Assembly: GCF_035918235.1 (NCBI RefSeq)
Contig: NZ_CP109485.1
Span: forward strand, 9,703,001 to 9,767,000
Reading direction: 5' to 3'
Source: Streptomyces sp. NBC_01445
GTDB taxonomy: Bacteria > Actinomycetota > Actinomycetes > Streptomycetales > Streptomycetaceae
DNA: 64,000 bases
Part shown: positions 1 through 9,262 of the stretch, in pieces
Layout of the letters: each line of letters opens with the position of its first letter
Position numbering within the stretch: position 1 is the stretch's first letter
Program-made: the position numbers and the translations under genes
Notes under the pieces: generated by a model
The model's input: the letters and a program-made list of their open reading frames with translations, nothing else
Databases searched by the model: none
Told to the model about the DNA's origin: nothing

Positions 1-1
1 G

Positions 2-610
2 GGCGGTGACGACGGCGAGTTCATGGCCATCTTCTACGACCGCCGGCGCCTGGCCCCCCTGACACACGGTCACTTCTGGCTCTCCGGCACACCGGACATC
101 CCGGCCTCCAACACCTGGGGCGGCGGCTGCCCCCGCATGGTCACCTGGGTCCACTTCCGCGACCTGGCCACGGGCGGCGAGCTGCACGCCGCCAACACCC
201 ACTTCGACCATGCGAGCGCCCACGCCCGCGACCGCTCCGCGGCCCTGCTCGCCGAGCGGCTGAGCGCGCTCGCACCCGACATCCCGACCGTCGTCACCGG
301 CGACTTCAACACCCCCGCGGGACCGGACAGTTCGCCGTACGTCCGCCTACTCGCCGACGCGGGACTCGTGGACGCCTGGGACGCGGCCGAGGAACGCGGC
401 CCGGACCTGGGCACCTTCCACGACTACTTGCCCCCGGTCCCTGACGGCGAGCGCATCGACTGGATTCTCGTCTCGCGAGGCGTCCGGGTCCGCTCGGCAC
501 ACGCCCACACCTTCGCGCCCAGCGGCCGCTTCCCCAGCGACCACCTGCCGATCGAGGCTGTTCTGCACACCGCACCACCCCGACCGTCCTCGGAGGACCC
601 CACCCCATGA
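2..610 (+). CDS. Endonuclease/exonuclease/phosphatase family protein, 5' partial
   Basis: This is the C-terminal part (about 202 residues) of an EEP-superfamily metal-dependent phosphoesterase. The frame is already open at base 2, so the start lies outside the window. The family hallmarks are visible: an NTHFDH strand, the catalytic TGDFN motif and the terminal SDHLPI motif with its Asp-His pair. Members of the superfamily hydrolyse phosphodiester or phosphomonoester bonds, and the substrate cannot be read from the sequence. The stop overlaps the ATG of the downstream GH13 gene (ATGA), so the two are probably translationally coupled. That coupling suggests a role in carbohydrate or sugar-phosphate handling rather than DNA repair, but this is inference. 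Confidence 0.85.
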   Translation, partial: GGDDGEFMAIFYDRRRLAPLTHGHFWLSGTPDIPASNTWGGGCPRMVTWVHFRDLATGGELHAANTHFDHASAHARDRSAALLAERLSALAPDIPTVVTGDFNTPAGPDSSPYVRLLADAGLVDAWDAAEERGPDLGTFHDYLPPVPDGERIDWILVSRGVRVRSAHAHTFAPSGRFPSDHLPIEAVLHTAPPRPSSEDPTP

Positions 611-2190
611 CCTCTCGCCGCCCCGCCACCGAGTGGCTCGCCGACGCCGTCCTCTACCAGATCTATCCGCAGTCCTTCGCCGACTCCGACGGCGACGGCA
701 TCGGCGACTTCGCCGGTGCCGAGGCCAAGCTGGACCACCTCGCCTGGCTCGGCGTGAACACCGTCTGGTTCAACCCGTGCTTCGCCTCGCCGTTCCGGGA
801 CGCGGGCTACGACGTCAGCGACTACCTCACCGTCGCCCCGCGCTACGGCACCAACGACGACCTGGTCAACCTCGTCGACGCCGCCCGACGCCGCGGCATC
901 CGCGTCCTGCTCGACCTGGTCGCCGGCCACACCTCCGACGAACACGCCTGGTTCAAGGCATCGGCCGACGACCCCGCCGACCAGCGCTACATCTGGGCCG
1001 ACACCGAGACGGCGCCGCCCGGCTTCGTCGCCTCGCCCGGGACCCGTTCCGGCTTCTACCAGCCCAACTTCTTCGAGTCGCAGCCCGCCCTCAACTTCGG
1101 CCACGCCCGCATGAACGCTGACGAGCCCTGGCGCCTGCCCGTCGACGCCGAAGGACCCCGCGCCAACCGCCGCGCCCTGCGCGACATCATGGACCACTGG
1201 CTCTCCCTCGGCCTGTCCGGCTTCCGCGTAGACATGGCCGCATCGCTGATCAAGGACGACCCCGGCCACGTCGAGACCGCCAAGCTGTGGCGGGAACTGC
1301 GCGGCTGGCTCGACACCAGGCACCCGCACGCGGCACTCCTGTCCGAATGGGGCGACCCGGCGACCTCCGTCCCGGCCGGCTTCCACGCCGACTTCTTCCT
1401 GCAGTTCGGCTCCGAGAACGACGGCCTGTACCTGCGCTCCCTGTGGAACAACTTCGCCGGCACGGTCAGTGAGCCCTGGGCGCCGCAAGCCCCGTACTTC
1501 GACGCCTCGGGCGAAGGCTCCCCGCGTACCTTCCTCGACGGCTGGCGCGCAGCCCGCGACGCCATCGGCGACGCCGGCTTCATCGCCCTGCCCACCGCCA
1601 ACCACGACTTCTCCCGCCTCACCTGCGGGCCCCGCACCGCCGAGCAGCTGCCCGCCGCCTTCGCGTTCCAGCTCACCTGGCCCACGCTGCCCGCGATCTA
1701 CTACGGCGACGAGATCGGCATGCGCTACGTCCCCGGCCTGCCCGACCACGAGGGCAGCCGCCTCGGCCCCCGCTACAACCGGGCCGGCTCACGCACCCCC
1801 ATGCAGTGGGACGACACTCCCAACGCGGGCTTCTCCACTGCCCCGGCCGACCGCCTCTACCTGCCCGTCGACCCCGACGCGAACCGGCCCACGGTCGCCG
1901 CCCAGCAGGCCGAACCCGACTCCCTTCTGAACCTGGTCCGACGCCTCATCACCCTGCGCCGCGCCACCCCGGAACTCGGCCCCGACGGAAGCACCGAAGT
2001 CCTGCACGACGGCTACCCGCTGGCCTACATCCGCGGCGGCCGCTACCTCGTCGTCGTCAACCCGCGCAGCGAGCACGCGGACGCAGCCGCGCCGAAGGAA
2101 ACCGCCACCCCGGTGGAGGCGTCCGGCGTCACGGTGAGCGGGGGCCGGATCAGCGCGGAGGGCTTCGGCTACGGGGTATTCGAGCTGTAA
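607..2190 (+). CDS. GH13 alpha-glucosidase / alpha-amylase family protein
   Basis: A 527-residue cytoplasmic GH13 enzyme without a signal peptide, of the oligo-1,6-glucosidase/trehalose-synthase-like type. The N-terminus has the typical YQIYPQSFADSDGDGIGD opening. The four conserved regions are present: a region I variant LDLVAGHTS, region II GFRVDMA with the nucleophile Asp near residue 209, region III LSEWG with the acid/base Glu near residue 246, and region IV ANHDFSR near residue 332. The length fits the family and a short C-terminal beta domain follows the barrel. It probably cleaves alpha-glucosidic bonds of imported oligosaccharides. It overlaps the upstream phosphatase gene by 4 bp and converges on the beta-galactosidase pseudogene. 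Confidence 0.92.
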   Translation: MTSRRPATEWLADAVLYQIYPQSFADSDGDGIGDFAGAEAKLDHLAWLGVNTVWFNPCFASPFRDAGYDVSDYLTVAPRYGTNDDLVNLVDAARRRGIRVLLDLVAGHTSDEHAWFKASADDPADQRYIWADTETAPPGFVASPGTRSGFYQPNFFESQPALNFGHARMNADEPWRLPVDAEGPRANRRALRDIMDHWLSLGLSGFRVDMAASLIKDDPGHVETAKLWRELRGWLDTRHPHAALLSEWGDPATSVPAGFHADFFLQFGSENDGLYLRSLWNNFAGTVSEPWAPQAPYFDASGEGSPRTFLDGWRAARDAIGDAGFIALPTANHDFSRLTCGPRTAEQLPAAFAFQLTWPTLPAIYYGDEIGMRYVPGLPDHEGSRLGPRYNRAGSRTPMQWDDTPNAGFSTAPADRLYLPVDPDANRPTVAAQQAEPDSLLNLVRRLITLRRATPELGPDGSTEVLHDGYPLAYIRGGRYLVVVNPRSEHADAAAPKETATPVEASGVTVSGGRISAEGFGYGVFEL

Positions 2191-2195
2191 CCCAC

Positions 2196-2241
2196 AACAG
2201 GAGGGGCCACACCGCCTTCCGGCGGTGCGGCCCCTCCTGTT
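2196..2241. terminator. Bidirectional hairpin terminator
   Basis: A long hairpin lies between two convergent genes. The arms at 2196-2216 and 2221-2241 pair over most of 21 bp around a TTCC loop. It starts 5 bp after the GH13 stop and ends 7 bp before the pseudogene stop, so it can serve both strands. Confidence 0.85.
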
Positions 2242-3929
2242 ACCGGCGTCAGCCCTTGCGGACCGTGAACTCCCCGCGGCGTACGCGCAGGATCGTGCGC
2301 CCGCCCTCGTAAGAGGACTTGGCGCCCTCGCACCGCGCCCGGCCGTCGACGGCCACGGCTGCCTCGCCGCCCAGTGCGCGGAAGGTGACCTCGCCGTCCG
2401 CGATCCCGGTGATCTCGGCGGTCGCGTACGCGATGCGCAGCCCGCCCGCCACAAGGCCCAGCGGCAGCATCGCCGCGCTCGCCCCCTCCAGGTGCAGCCG
2501 CTCTCCACCGAACAGGGCCTTGCCCTTGCGGCCGTCTGCTGCATGCCTTCAACGTCACCTCCGGCTACGCCCAGTCCTGCACCGTCTCCGAAACCGTGCT
2601 CGTCCTTCGTGGTGAGCATGAACACGCCCGCGTCGGTGGAGCTGTGAGTGATCGCGGGTGCCGCGCCCAGAACCTTGAAGGCGCTGAGCCAGAAGTCGAG
2701 GTCGCAACGGTACGCCGTGGTGATCACGACCGCCCGCCCCTTGCCCACAGGGATGTCGAAGCCGCAGCCGTCCCCCGTGGACACCTCACGCAGCACCGTC
2801 TGGCCCCGGCTCGCCGAGCACAACTGAGCCTTGGGCACCCGGATCTCGGCCCGCGGCGCCGCCCACCCGTGCGCGGTCGCGGACAGCCAGAACTGGTTCG
2901 CGTCCGTGAGGGTCTTGCCGGGTGTCAGGCCCAGCGCGTCCCGCAGCACCGCGCAGGACGCGCCCGTCATGTCCTTGTCCGGCACCTGCCCCGACAACAG
3001 CAGCTGCCCGCCCGCCCGCAGGTACCGCACGAGACGCTCCTGCACCACGCGTGCCAGGTACTGCCCTGTGGCCAGGGCGAGAACCGGCTGCTCGGCCGGA
3101 TCCAGGTCCCCGGCCTGAAGATTGACGCTCCGGTACCGGAAGCCGCCGAGCAGCATGGCCCGCGACAGGGCGCCACGCGGCCCGAAGCCACGGGTGCCCG
3201 TCACATCGTCGACCAGGGCCTGCACGGCGGCACTGTCCGGTGGCCGGTACTCGGTGAGGTAGTGGTCGGGCACGAAGCCGAGCACCACGTCGTCGTACTC
3301 CGCCCTCATCGGCGCCAGCGCCGCGGCCAGCCCGCGCACGGCCTGCGCTGTCTCCTTCGTGGGGGCGAAGCTGACGCCGGGCCTGCCCTCGGGATCGACG
3401 GGCGCGGCGAAGCCATGGCGTTCGCCGGTGATGCCGATGCGGTCGTTGCCGTCGCCGACCGGCTTGTCGAGCTTCGGGTTGAAGCCGCCGGCGAACAGGT
3501 AGTAGTTGATCATCTTCGCGCCCTGGGCGACGCAGAGCCGCGTCTTGAGCCCGACCGCCCCACGCCCTGTCTCATTGCTCAGGTCGTCCCCGTAGTCGGC
3601 GTGCCCGGCGTCGAACTTCAGGGCCGTCAACGGCTGATCACTGTCATTGACCGCGTCCATGAACGCATTGACCAGATACAGGTCCGTCACGTTGCCGAGG
3701 GTCAGATCGCCGAGGTAGAAGTCCGCGCCGGAGATCATCCCTGGCCTGCCCGCGTAGGACTCCATCAGCTGGCTGACGCCGATCGGGAAGTTCTCCGCGC
3801 TCCCGCCGCCCGTCCCGTGGATGTTGATCAGGAACGGGATGCCGCGAACCTCGCCCGCCTCCGCGTACGAGCGCAGCCGCGCCGCGTAGTCGGCGATGGC
3901 GCCGCGCATGTACGTTCCCAGGTCGTGCA

Positions 3930-4060
3930 TGAGGGCGGGTGCTTGACATGCTCCTCGGGCTGTAGCCCGGGGATTGTGGCCGTCCCATGGGTTGCTGTGC
4001 CGCTACGCGGCACGGCTTCCTGCTGGGATTCCGTGGCTTCCTGTTTCTTCGCGTTGGGCC
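3930..4060 (-). ncRNA. Putative omega-RNA scaffold of the TnpB element
   Basis: By analogy with characterised IS605-type elements, the guide RNA overlaps the 3' end of tnpB and the right-end hairpin (3953-3972), and the guide begins in the flanking DNA just past base 3930. Here that guide would be read from the host galactosidase sequence (3929 downwards). The extent is inferred from family knowledge, not from a seen promoter. Confidence 0.35.
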
Positions 4061-5235
4061 AGAACGGGTTCTGGTCTTACCTTCGCTCCGCAGGCTGTTA
4101 CCGCCAGTCCGGCGGCCTGTTTCACATTCTTGGCGGCGTTGACATCCCGGTCATGCCGGGTGCCGCAGGCGGGGCAGGTCCACTCGCGTACGTGCAGGGG
4201 TTTGGGGCCGTCGTGGTGTCCGCAGGTCGAGCACACCTGGCTGGTGGGCTCGAACCGACCGATCTTGATAAAGGTCCGTCCGTACCGGGCCGCCTTGTAG
4301 GCGAGCATGGTCACGAACTGTGACCAGCCCGCGTCATGGACGGACTTGGCCAGTTTGGTGCGCGCGAGGCCTTTGACCGACAGGTCTTCCACTGCGATCG
4401 CTTGGTTCTCGCGGATCAACCGGGTGGAGAGCTGGTGGTGGAACTCCTTGCGCGCGTCGGCGACCTGCGCATGCGCGCGGGCAACCTTGAGCCGGGCCTT
4501 GTCCCGGTTCTTCGAGCCCTTCTGTTTGCGGGACAGCTCCCGCCCGGCCTTCTTGAGTTTCTTCTCCGCCCGGCGCAGAAACCGCGGGGAGTCGATTTTC
4601 GTGCCGTCGGACAGGACCGCGAAGTGGGTCAGGCCCAGGTCGATACCGGTGGCCTGGTCGGTGGCGGGCATCCGGCCGGCGTCGGCGGCCGGGTCGGTGT
4701 CGATGACAAAGCTCGCGAAGTACCGGCCCGCCGAGTCTTTGATCACGGTGACCGAGGACGGCACCATGGGCAGGGTGCGGGACCACTTCACCCGGACCTC
4801 GCCGATTTTCGGCAGGTTCAGCCGGCCGCCCGGGGTGATGGACCAGCGGGCGTTGGCCGTGAACCGGATCGACTGCCTCGAGTCCTTGCGCGACTTGAAC
4901 CGCGGGGCACCCACCTTCGCGCCGTTGCGCTCGCCCTTGAGGGAGGCGAAGAACGCCCGGTAGGCGGCCTCCACATCGCGCAGGGACTGCTGGAGCACCA
5001 CCGAGGACACCTCGCCCAGCCAGGCACGCCCGGGACTCTGCTTGGCGCGGGTGATCAGGGTCTGGGACAGCTCGGCGGCCTTCGGATACGGCAGACCCGC
5101 CGCATGGGCGTCCTGGCGGGCATGCACCGCGTCGTTGAACACGACCCGCGCGCACCCGAACGCCCGGCCCAACGCGAGGCGTTGACCCAGTTCTGGGTAC
5201 AACCTGAACGCGTACCGGAGCTGCATGAACGTCAC
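4003..5235 (-). CDS. tnpB: RNA-guided endonuclease TnpB (IS-encoded)
   Basis: A 410-residue OrfB/TnpB protein of normal length. All RuvC acidic residues appear intact: Asp in GIDLGL (about residue 198), Glu in VEDL (about 283) and Asp in RDVNAAKN (about 366). A four-Cys zinc ribbon, CSTCG and CPACG, lies between the last two. TnpB proteins bind an omega-RNA from the element's 3' end and cut DNA next to a short target-adjacent motif, which favours retention of the element. The start is GTG at 5235; an ATG three codons later (5226, MQLRYAF) is equally plausible and closer to common TnpB N-termini. The gene is probably functional despite lying in a dead host gene. Confidence 0.93.
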   Translation of the reverse strand: MTFMQLRYAFRLYPELGQRLALGRAFGCARVVFNDAVHARQDAHAAGLPYPKAAELSQTLITRAKQSPGRAWLGEVSSVVLQQSLRDVEAAYRAFFASLKGERNGAKVGAPRFKSRKDSRQSIRFTANARWSITPGGRLNLPKIGEVRVKWSRTLPMVPSSVTVIKDSAGRYFASFVIDTDPAADAGRMPATDQATGIDLGLTHFAVLSDGTKIDSPRFLRRAEKKLKKAGRELSRKQKGSKNRDKARLKVARAHAQVADARKEFHHQLSTRLIRENQAIAVEDLSVKGLARTKLAKSVHDAGWSQFVTMLAYKAARYGRTFIKIGRFEPTSQVCSTCGHHDGPKPLHVREWTCPACGTRHDRDVNAAKNVKQAAGLAVTACGAKVRPEPVLAQREETGSHGIPAGSRAA

Positions 5236-6389
5236 CCTAGGTGCGCCCTCACGGGCACCGCCCCCGCCGATCGGAACTGATCACGACCGCCCTCCCGTTT
5301 GACGCTCGCGCGCAAGTTTGACCTATCGCGCCCGCCATTGATCGTTGGACGCGTTAGGCGGAGGCGGGGCGGGAGGCGGGCCGTGATGCTCCGCACCGGC
5401 AGTCCACAGGACCTCACCTCCCTGCTCCGACAGGGAGGGACGCCACGACGCTCCGCGTCGCGATCGCCAGATTCGCTTCACCACCGGGCTGAACCCCGAT
5501 GCACTGCGAATGAATCCCGGTAGCCGTCCTTCGGGGAGCGGATCGCGGCGTCACGCTCGGCGGCGCTGCCACCGGCGAAGGGATAGCGCTCGGCCAGACC
5601 CCTCCCGTACGTCGTGTCCAGCCAGGCGTTGAAGTCCCGCAGACAGCGGTCGGTCAGGATGGGCCCGTTGCTGACCCATGGCAGCATGCCGATCTCGTTG
5701 TCCAGCTGGCAGGCGATCACGCCGGGCCTGCCCTTGCGGTGCAGGCGCTCGGCAATGACCGGCATCACCGCGTTGTACCAGCGCCTGGCCTCCTTGAGGT
5801 ACGCGGGCGCCAGGTAATCGACGGCGGCCGTGGTGGCCTTGTCGCCGTTCCAGCCCTTCGGCACGATCTCCGGGTGGTCCGTGCGCACTCGCTGCGGGAC
5901 GCCCTCGCCCTTGAGCTCGGCCATGGTGAACGGGCCGGGCCTGGCGATGACGTGGAAGCCGTTCTCCCGGCACAGATCGAGGAACGCGCCCAGGTCGCGC
6001 TCGGGCCTCGTCCGGCCGGTGACGTCGATCGTGCCGTCCGCCGTCTCGTGCCACATCCAGGGGATGCATGTGGCGATGGCGTTGAGCCCGGCTTCCTTCG
6101 CCCTGTCGAGCCGTGACTGCCAGTCGGCACGCTTGAGGCGGAAGTAGTGGATCTCACCGGCGAGGACCACGGCCGGTTCGCCGTCGATGAGGATCTGCTT
6201 GTCGCGGTACGTGACCGATGCAGGGGAGCCGTCGCCCGACGACGAGGCTTTACCGGCCGCCGCCGCGGTGTTCAGCGACTCGGAGGCCGCGGGAGGCCGC
6301 GGCCAGGGCGACCCCCGCGCCCAGGCCGCCGAGGACGGTTCTGCGCCGCGGAGTGGAGGCGGTGGTGGTGGCCGGCACGGACTGCTGTG

Positions 6390-7847
6390 TCATCGCGGCT
6401 CCTCGGTGCTCACGTGCTCCGGTGTGTCCAGGTAGTGCAGTTGCAGCGCGGTGAGCCGCGCCGTGAGGTCCTCGACGACCTGCGCATACTCGGGGTCGTC
6501 GTACCGGTTGTGCAGCTCGTCCGGATCCCGCTCCAGGTCGAACAGCTCCCACTGCGGTGCCCGGGTCTCCGGCGACGCCCCGACCTGCCCCGAACCGTGG
6601 CCCGGATAATGGATCAGCTTGTGGGTCCGGGTGCGGATCCCGTAACTGGCCTGCACGCCATGGCACACGTCCAGGTGCTCGAAATAGCGGTAGTAGACCG
6701 CGTCACGCCAGTCGTCCGGCCGCTCGCCGCGCAGCAGCGGCAGCAGACTGTTTCCCTGCATCCGCTCGTGCGCGGGTACGTCGGCGAGGTCGAGAATCGT
6801 CTGCGCGTAGTCGACGTTCGCCACCAGCTCGTCGCACGACGACCCCGGCTGCACCACCCCCGGCCAGCGCACGACCAACGGGATGCGCAGCGACGGCTCA
6901 TACATGAACCGCTTGTCGAACCAGCCGTGTTCACCCAGATAGAAACCGTGGTCGGAGGTGTACGCGACCGCGGTGTCTTCGGTCAGCCCGCTGACGTCGA
7001 GGTAGTGCAGGACCCGGCCCACGTTCTCGTCGAGCCCCGCGATGACCCGCAGGTACTCCTTGATGTAGCGCTGGTAGCGCCACTCCCGCTCCGCACGCTC
7101 CGAAAGCCCTTCGGGCACCGGCATCTTGAGGTCCTGCGGCAGCAGATCGGACATCCGCATGCGCGCCTCGGCCGCCGCGCCCGCCCGGTTCGCGTAGTCG
7201 TCGTGGAGCGTGGCCGGGGCCGGAATCTCCTCGTGCTCGTACAGGTGACGATGGCGCTCGGCCGGCTCGAAGGCGCGGTGCGGCGCCTTGTGCTGGATCA
7301 GCAGCGCGAACGGCCGGTCGGGATCCCGCCCGTCCAGCCAGTTCAGGGCCAGGTCGGTGATGATGTCGGTGACGTAGCCGGCGTGCTTGTGCTCACCGTC
7401 GGCGGTGAGGAATGTGGGGTCGTGGTACTGCCCGTGCTCCGGCAGGACTTCCCAGTGGTCGAAGCCGCACGGATCACTGACCCCGCCGTGCCCCAGATGC
7501 CATTTGCCGATGATCGCCGTCTGATAGCCCGCCGCCTGCAACATCTCGGGGAACGACGGCTGACGCGCGTCGAACTTCTGCCCCGGCTGCTCCAGCGTCG
7601 TCATGCCGTGCACATGGCTGTACGCGCCGGTGAGCAGCGTCGCGCGGGCGGGCGAGCAGATCGAGTTCGTACAGAAGGCGTTGTCGAACCGCATGCCTTC
7701 GGCCGCGAGCCGGTCCACCGCCGGGGTCCGGTTGATGACACTTCCGTACGCGCCGATGGCGGGCACGGCATGGTCATCGGTCATCATCAGGATGATGTTG
7801 GGGCGCCGGACAGGGCGACGGCCCTGTCCGTGTCTCGGATCCGTCAT
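6390..7847 (-). CDS. Type I sulfatase
   Basis: A 485-residue alkaline-phosphatase-superfamily sulfatase. The active-site signature CSPAR (residues 64-68) has the Cys that is converted to formylglycine. Metal-binding MTDDHA lies near residues 22-27 and GKWHLGH around residue 115. No signal peptide is visible, so it probably acts in the cytoplasm unless the start is misplaced. It hydrolyses sulfate esters, most likely on a sugar, given its position between two hydrolase genes of an ABC/LacI locus. It overlaps both neighbours by 4 bp (ATGA at 7844 and 6390), which implies one transcript. It needs a formylglycine-generating enzyme, and none is seen in this window. Confidence 0.92.
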   Translation of the reverse strand: MTDPRHGQGRRPVRRPNIILMMTDDHAVPAIGAYGSVINRTPAVDRLAAEGMRFDNAFCTNSICSPARATLLTGAYSHVHGMTTLEQPGQKFDARQPSFPEMLQAAGYQTAIIGKWHLGHGGVSDPCGFDHWEVLPEHGQYHDPTFLTADGEHKHAGYVTDIITDLALNWLDGRDPDRPFALLIQHKAPHRAFEPAERHRHLYEHEEIPAPATLHDDYANRAGAAAEARMRMSDLLPQDLKMPVPEGLSERAEREWRYQRYIKEYLRVIAGLDENVGRVLHYLDVSGLTEDTAVAYTSDHGFYLGEHGWFDKRFMYEPSLRIPLVVRWPGVVQPGSSCDELVANVDYAQTILDLADVPAHERMQGNSLLPLLRGERPDDWRDAVYYRYFEHLDVCHGVQASYGIRTRTHKLIHYPGHGSGQVGASPETRAPQWELFDLERDPDELHNRYDDPEYAQVVEDLTARLTALQLHYLDTPEHVSTEEPR

Positions 7848-9232
7848 ACTCCGAAGTTCTCCTTCGCCAGCAGCGGCCGCACGCGCCGCGCGAACCCTCC
7901 GCTGCGGAACGGGCCCTGCAGCAGCCCCGGCTTGAGCACTTGGGCGAGTGCCGCCGCGATCATGCCCTGGTCCAGCGCGAGCATGTAGTCGCTGACCCGG
8001 CCTGTGTTCACGTCGACCGAGTCACGGAAGCCCAGGCCGTCCTCGTACGCCCCGAAGTCCCGGGCGATGCGCAGCAGGTTGGTGACCGCCTCGTCGCGTG
8101 CGAACGGCATCGCGAGGAAGGATGCGTGCGGAGTGACCACGCCCCCGGAGGTGTAGCCGTCGACGGCCATGCCGATGGCGTCCACGCCGTACGTGGCATA
8201 GCCGCCCGCGGGGACGTCGGCAGGGGAGAAGCCCCAGTAGCCGTACGCCTCCTCGACCATCCCGTGTTCGATCTGACTGCGCACGTAGCGCTGGTGGTTG
8301 AGCCCCCACGCGCCCGGCGACCACGCCGCCTCCGGTACGAACAGCGGCACCATCAGCGCCTCGAACATCGACCCGCCCCAGGAGGGGACGATCTTGCGGC
8401 CCCGGTACGTGTAGTGCCCGCGCCACAGCCGCACACCGTCGACCGTGACCCACTCACCCTCGGGCTGCTGGTCCTGCTCGGCGCCCGGCTCCAGCGTGCG
8501 GAAGGTGTGCCAGTAGTGCTCACCGGGCAGCGAGCCGTCGGCGATGCCGAGGTAACTGGCCATGCGCGGCTCGGTGTTGAGCGCGCCGTACCAGTGGGGG
8601 GTGAAGGACTCGGTGGCAGTGGAGTAGCCGCCGTGCAACTGACCGGGGTTGGCTGCCGGGTCCGCGGCGTCGTACGGCGTGTAGTAGAACGACCAGTCGG
8701 CGTCCGCGAGCAGCCGCGCCACACGCGGGCGCAGCTCCGGGGCGGCGTCGGCGGCGATCCTCAGGCCCGTGACCAGCCACGCGTTGTCGACGGACGACAG
8801 GAACGGGTCTACCGGGTCGCCGCTGCCCGGCCATGTCGTGAGGGTCTCGCCGGTGTAGGCGTCGTACCAGTTGAACCAGAAGCCGTGGGCGCGCTCCAGC
8901 CGCTCTACGGCGGTGACGGTGCGGGCGAGGCGGCGGTGCATCGTCGTGGCGTCGATGACTCCGAGTCCGCCGGCCGCGACCGTCGCCCACAGGCCGCAAC
9001 CGATGTTGGTCGGTGAGGTGTTGACGGACGGCGTGAGTGTGCTCGCGGTGACGTCCATGGTGTCCGCGGCCAGACCGAAGTCCGTAGTGAGGGCCTCGAT
9101 GGAGCGGTACGTGTCGCGGAACCAGCGGCGCAGCAGGGCGTCGGTACCGGCTCCGGCGGCCGTGCCGGTGGCGCCGAGAGCGAGGGCGGTGGACGCGCCG
9201 GCCGCGGTGGCGAGGAAGGTACGGCGTTTCAT
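7844..9232 (-). CDS. Glucoamylase-like (alpha/alpha-barrel) secreted glycosidase
   Basis: A 462-residue protein with an N-terminal export signal (MKRRTFLATAAGASTAL, Tat-like) and an A-rich cleavage region. The body matches the glucoamylase-like six-hairpin fold of the GH144/PF10091 type: aromatic and acidic stretches FWFNWYDAYTG, SVDNAWL and SWGGSMFEALMVPLF are characteristic. Characterised relatives act on beta-1,2-glucans or on glucose-capped glycans, and the exact substrate here is unknown. The start follows a GGAGAG ribosome site. The stop overlaps the sulfatase start (ATGA), so hydrolysis and desulfation are probably coupled. Confidence 0.8.
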   Translation of the reverse strand: MKRRTFLATAAGASTALALGATGTAAGAGTDALLRRWFRDTYRSIEALTTDFGLAADTMDVTASTLTPSVNTSPTNIGCGLWATVAAGGLGVIDATTMHRRLARTVTAVERLERAHGFWFNWYDAYTGETLTTWPGSGDPVDPFLSSVDNAWLVTGLRIAADAAPELRPRVARLLADADWSFYYTPYDAADPAANPGQLHGGYSTATESFTPHWYGALNTEPRMASYLGIADGSLPGEHYWHTFRTLEPGAEQDQQPEGEWVTVDGVRLWRGHYTYRGRKIVPSWGGSMFEALMVPLFVPEAAWSPGAWGLNHQRYVRSQIEHGMVEEAYGYWGFSPADVPAGGYATYGVDAIGMAVDGYTSGGVVTPHASFLAMPFARDEAVTNLLRIARDFGAYEDGLGFRDSVDVNTGRVSDYMLALDQGMIAAALAQVLKPGLLQGPFRSGGFARRVRPLLAKENFGV

Positions 9233-9262
9233 CCCGGTCTCTCCTTTGAGGTGGGGGCGTGG

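Larger units (their letters stand above)
3930..5503 (-). mobile_element. TnpB-only insertion sequence (IS200/IS605 superfamily, IS1341-like)
   Basis: A 1574-bp element carries only tnpB. Both edges show TGCA (3926-3929 and 5500-5503). Joining the flanks at that tetranucleotide gives an uninterrupted galactosidase frame, which fixes the boundaries within 4 bp. The tnpB-3' end has a hairpin at 3953-3972 (CCTCGGGC/GCCCGGGG around TGTA). The other end has an 8-bp stem at 5417-5438 and a 6-bp stem at 5446-5460. No terminal inverted repeats or clear target duplication are seen, as expected for this superfamily. No TnpA is in the element, so it may need one in trans. Confidence 0.85.
2249..6393 (-). 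pseudogene. Tat-exported GH35-like beta-galactosidase, interrupted by an IS and frameshifted
   Basis: Pieced together, this is a secreted glycoside hydrolase resembling GH35 beta-galactosidases. It starts at 6393 with a Tat signal (PRRRTVLGGLGAG). Next come VLAGEIHYF, the IARPGPF strand and QLDNEIG, with the putative acid/base Glu, at about 5690. The second half resumes at about 3929 (HDLGTYM) and ends RGEFTVRKG. It is broken by (1) a 10-bp tandem duplication at 6282-6301 that shifts the frame inside the signal region, (2) the insertion sequence at 3930-5503, and (3) frame changes and an in-frame stop between about 2535 and 2600. Removing the IS plus the duplicated unit restores the frame. 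The usual GH35 nucleophile Glu is not obvious (LKFDAG where I would expect a Glu), so the family call is tentative. Its start overlaps the sulfatase stop (ATGA), which shows it was once the last gene of the operon. Confidence 0.8.

Noticed and set aside
424..1749. Long open frame on the minus strand opposite the GH13 gene
   Set aside because: It is antisense to a well-supported gene, is Gly/Val/Glu-rich and has no domain; a typical high-GC shadow.
2596..4323. 575-codon plus-strand frame through the galactosidase and IS
   Set aside because: It runs antisense across two unrelated genes and a junction created by insertion, so it cannot be an evolved gene.
3930..5503. A defence system built around TnpB
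   Set aside because: Only tnpB and element ends are present and the element sits inside a split gene; it is simplest as a mobile element.
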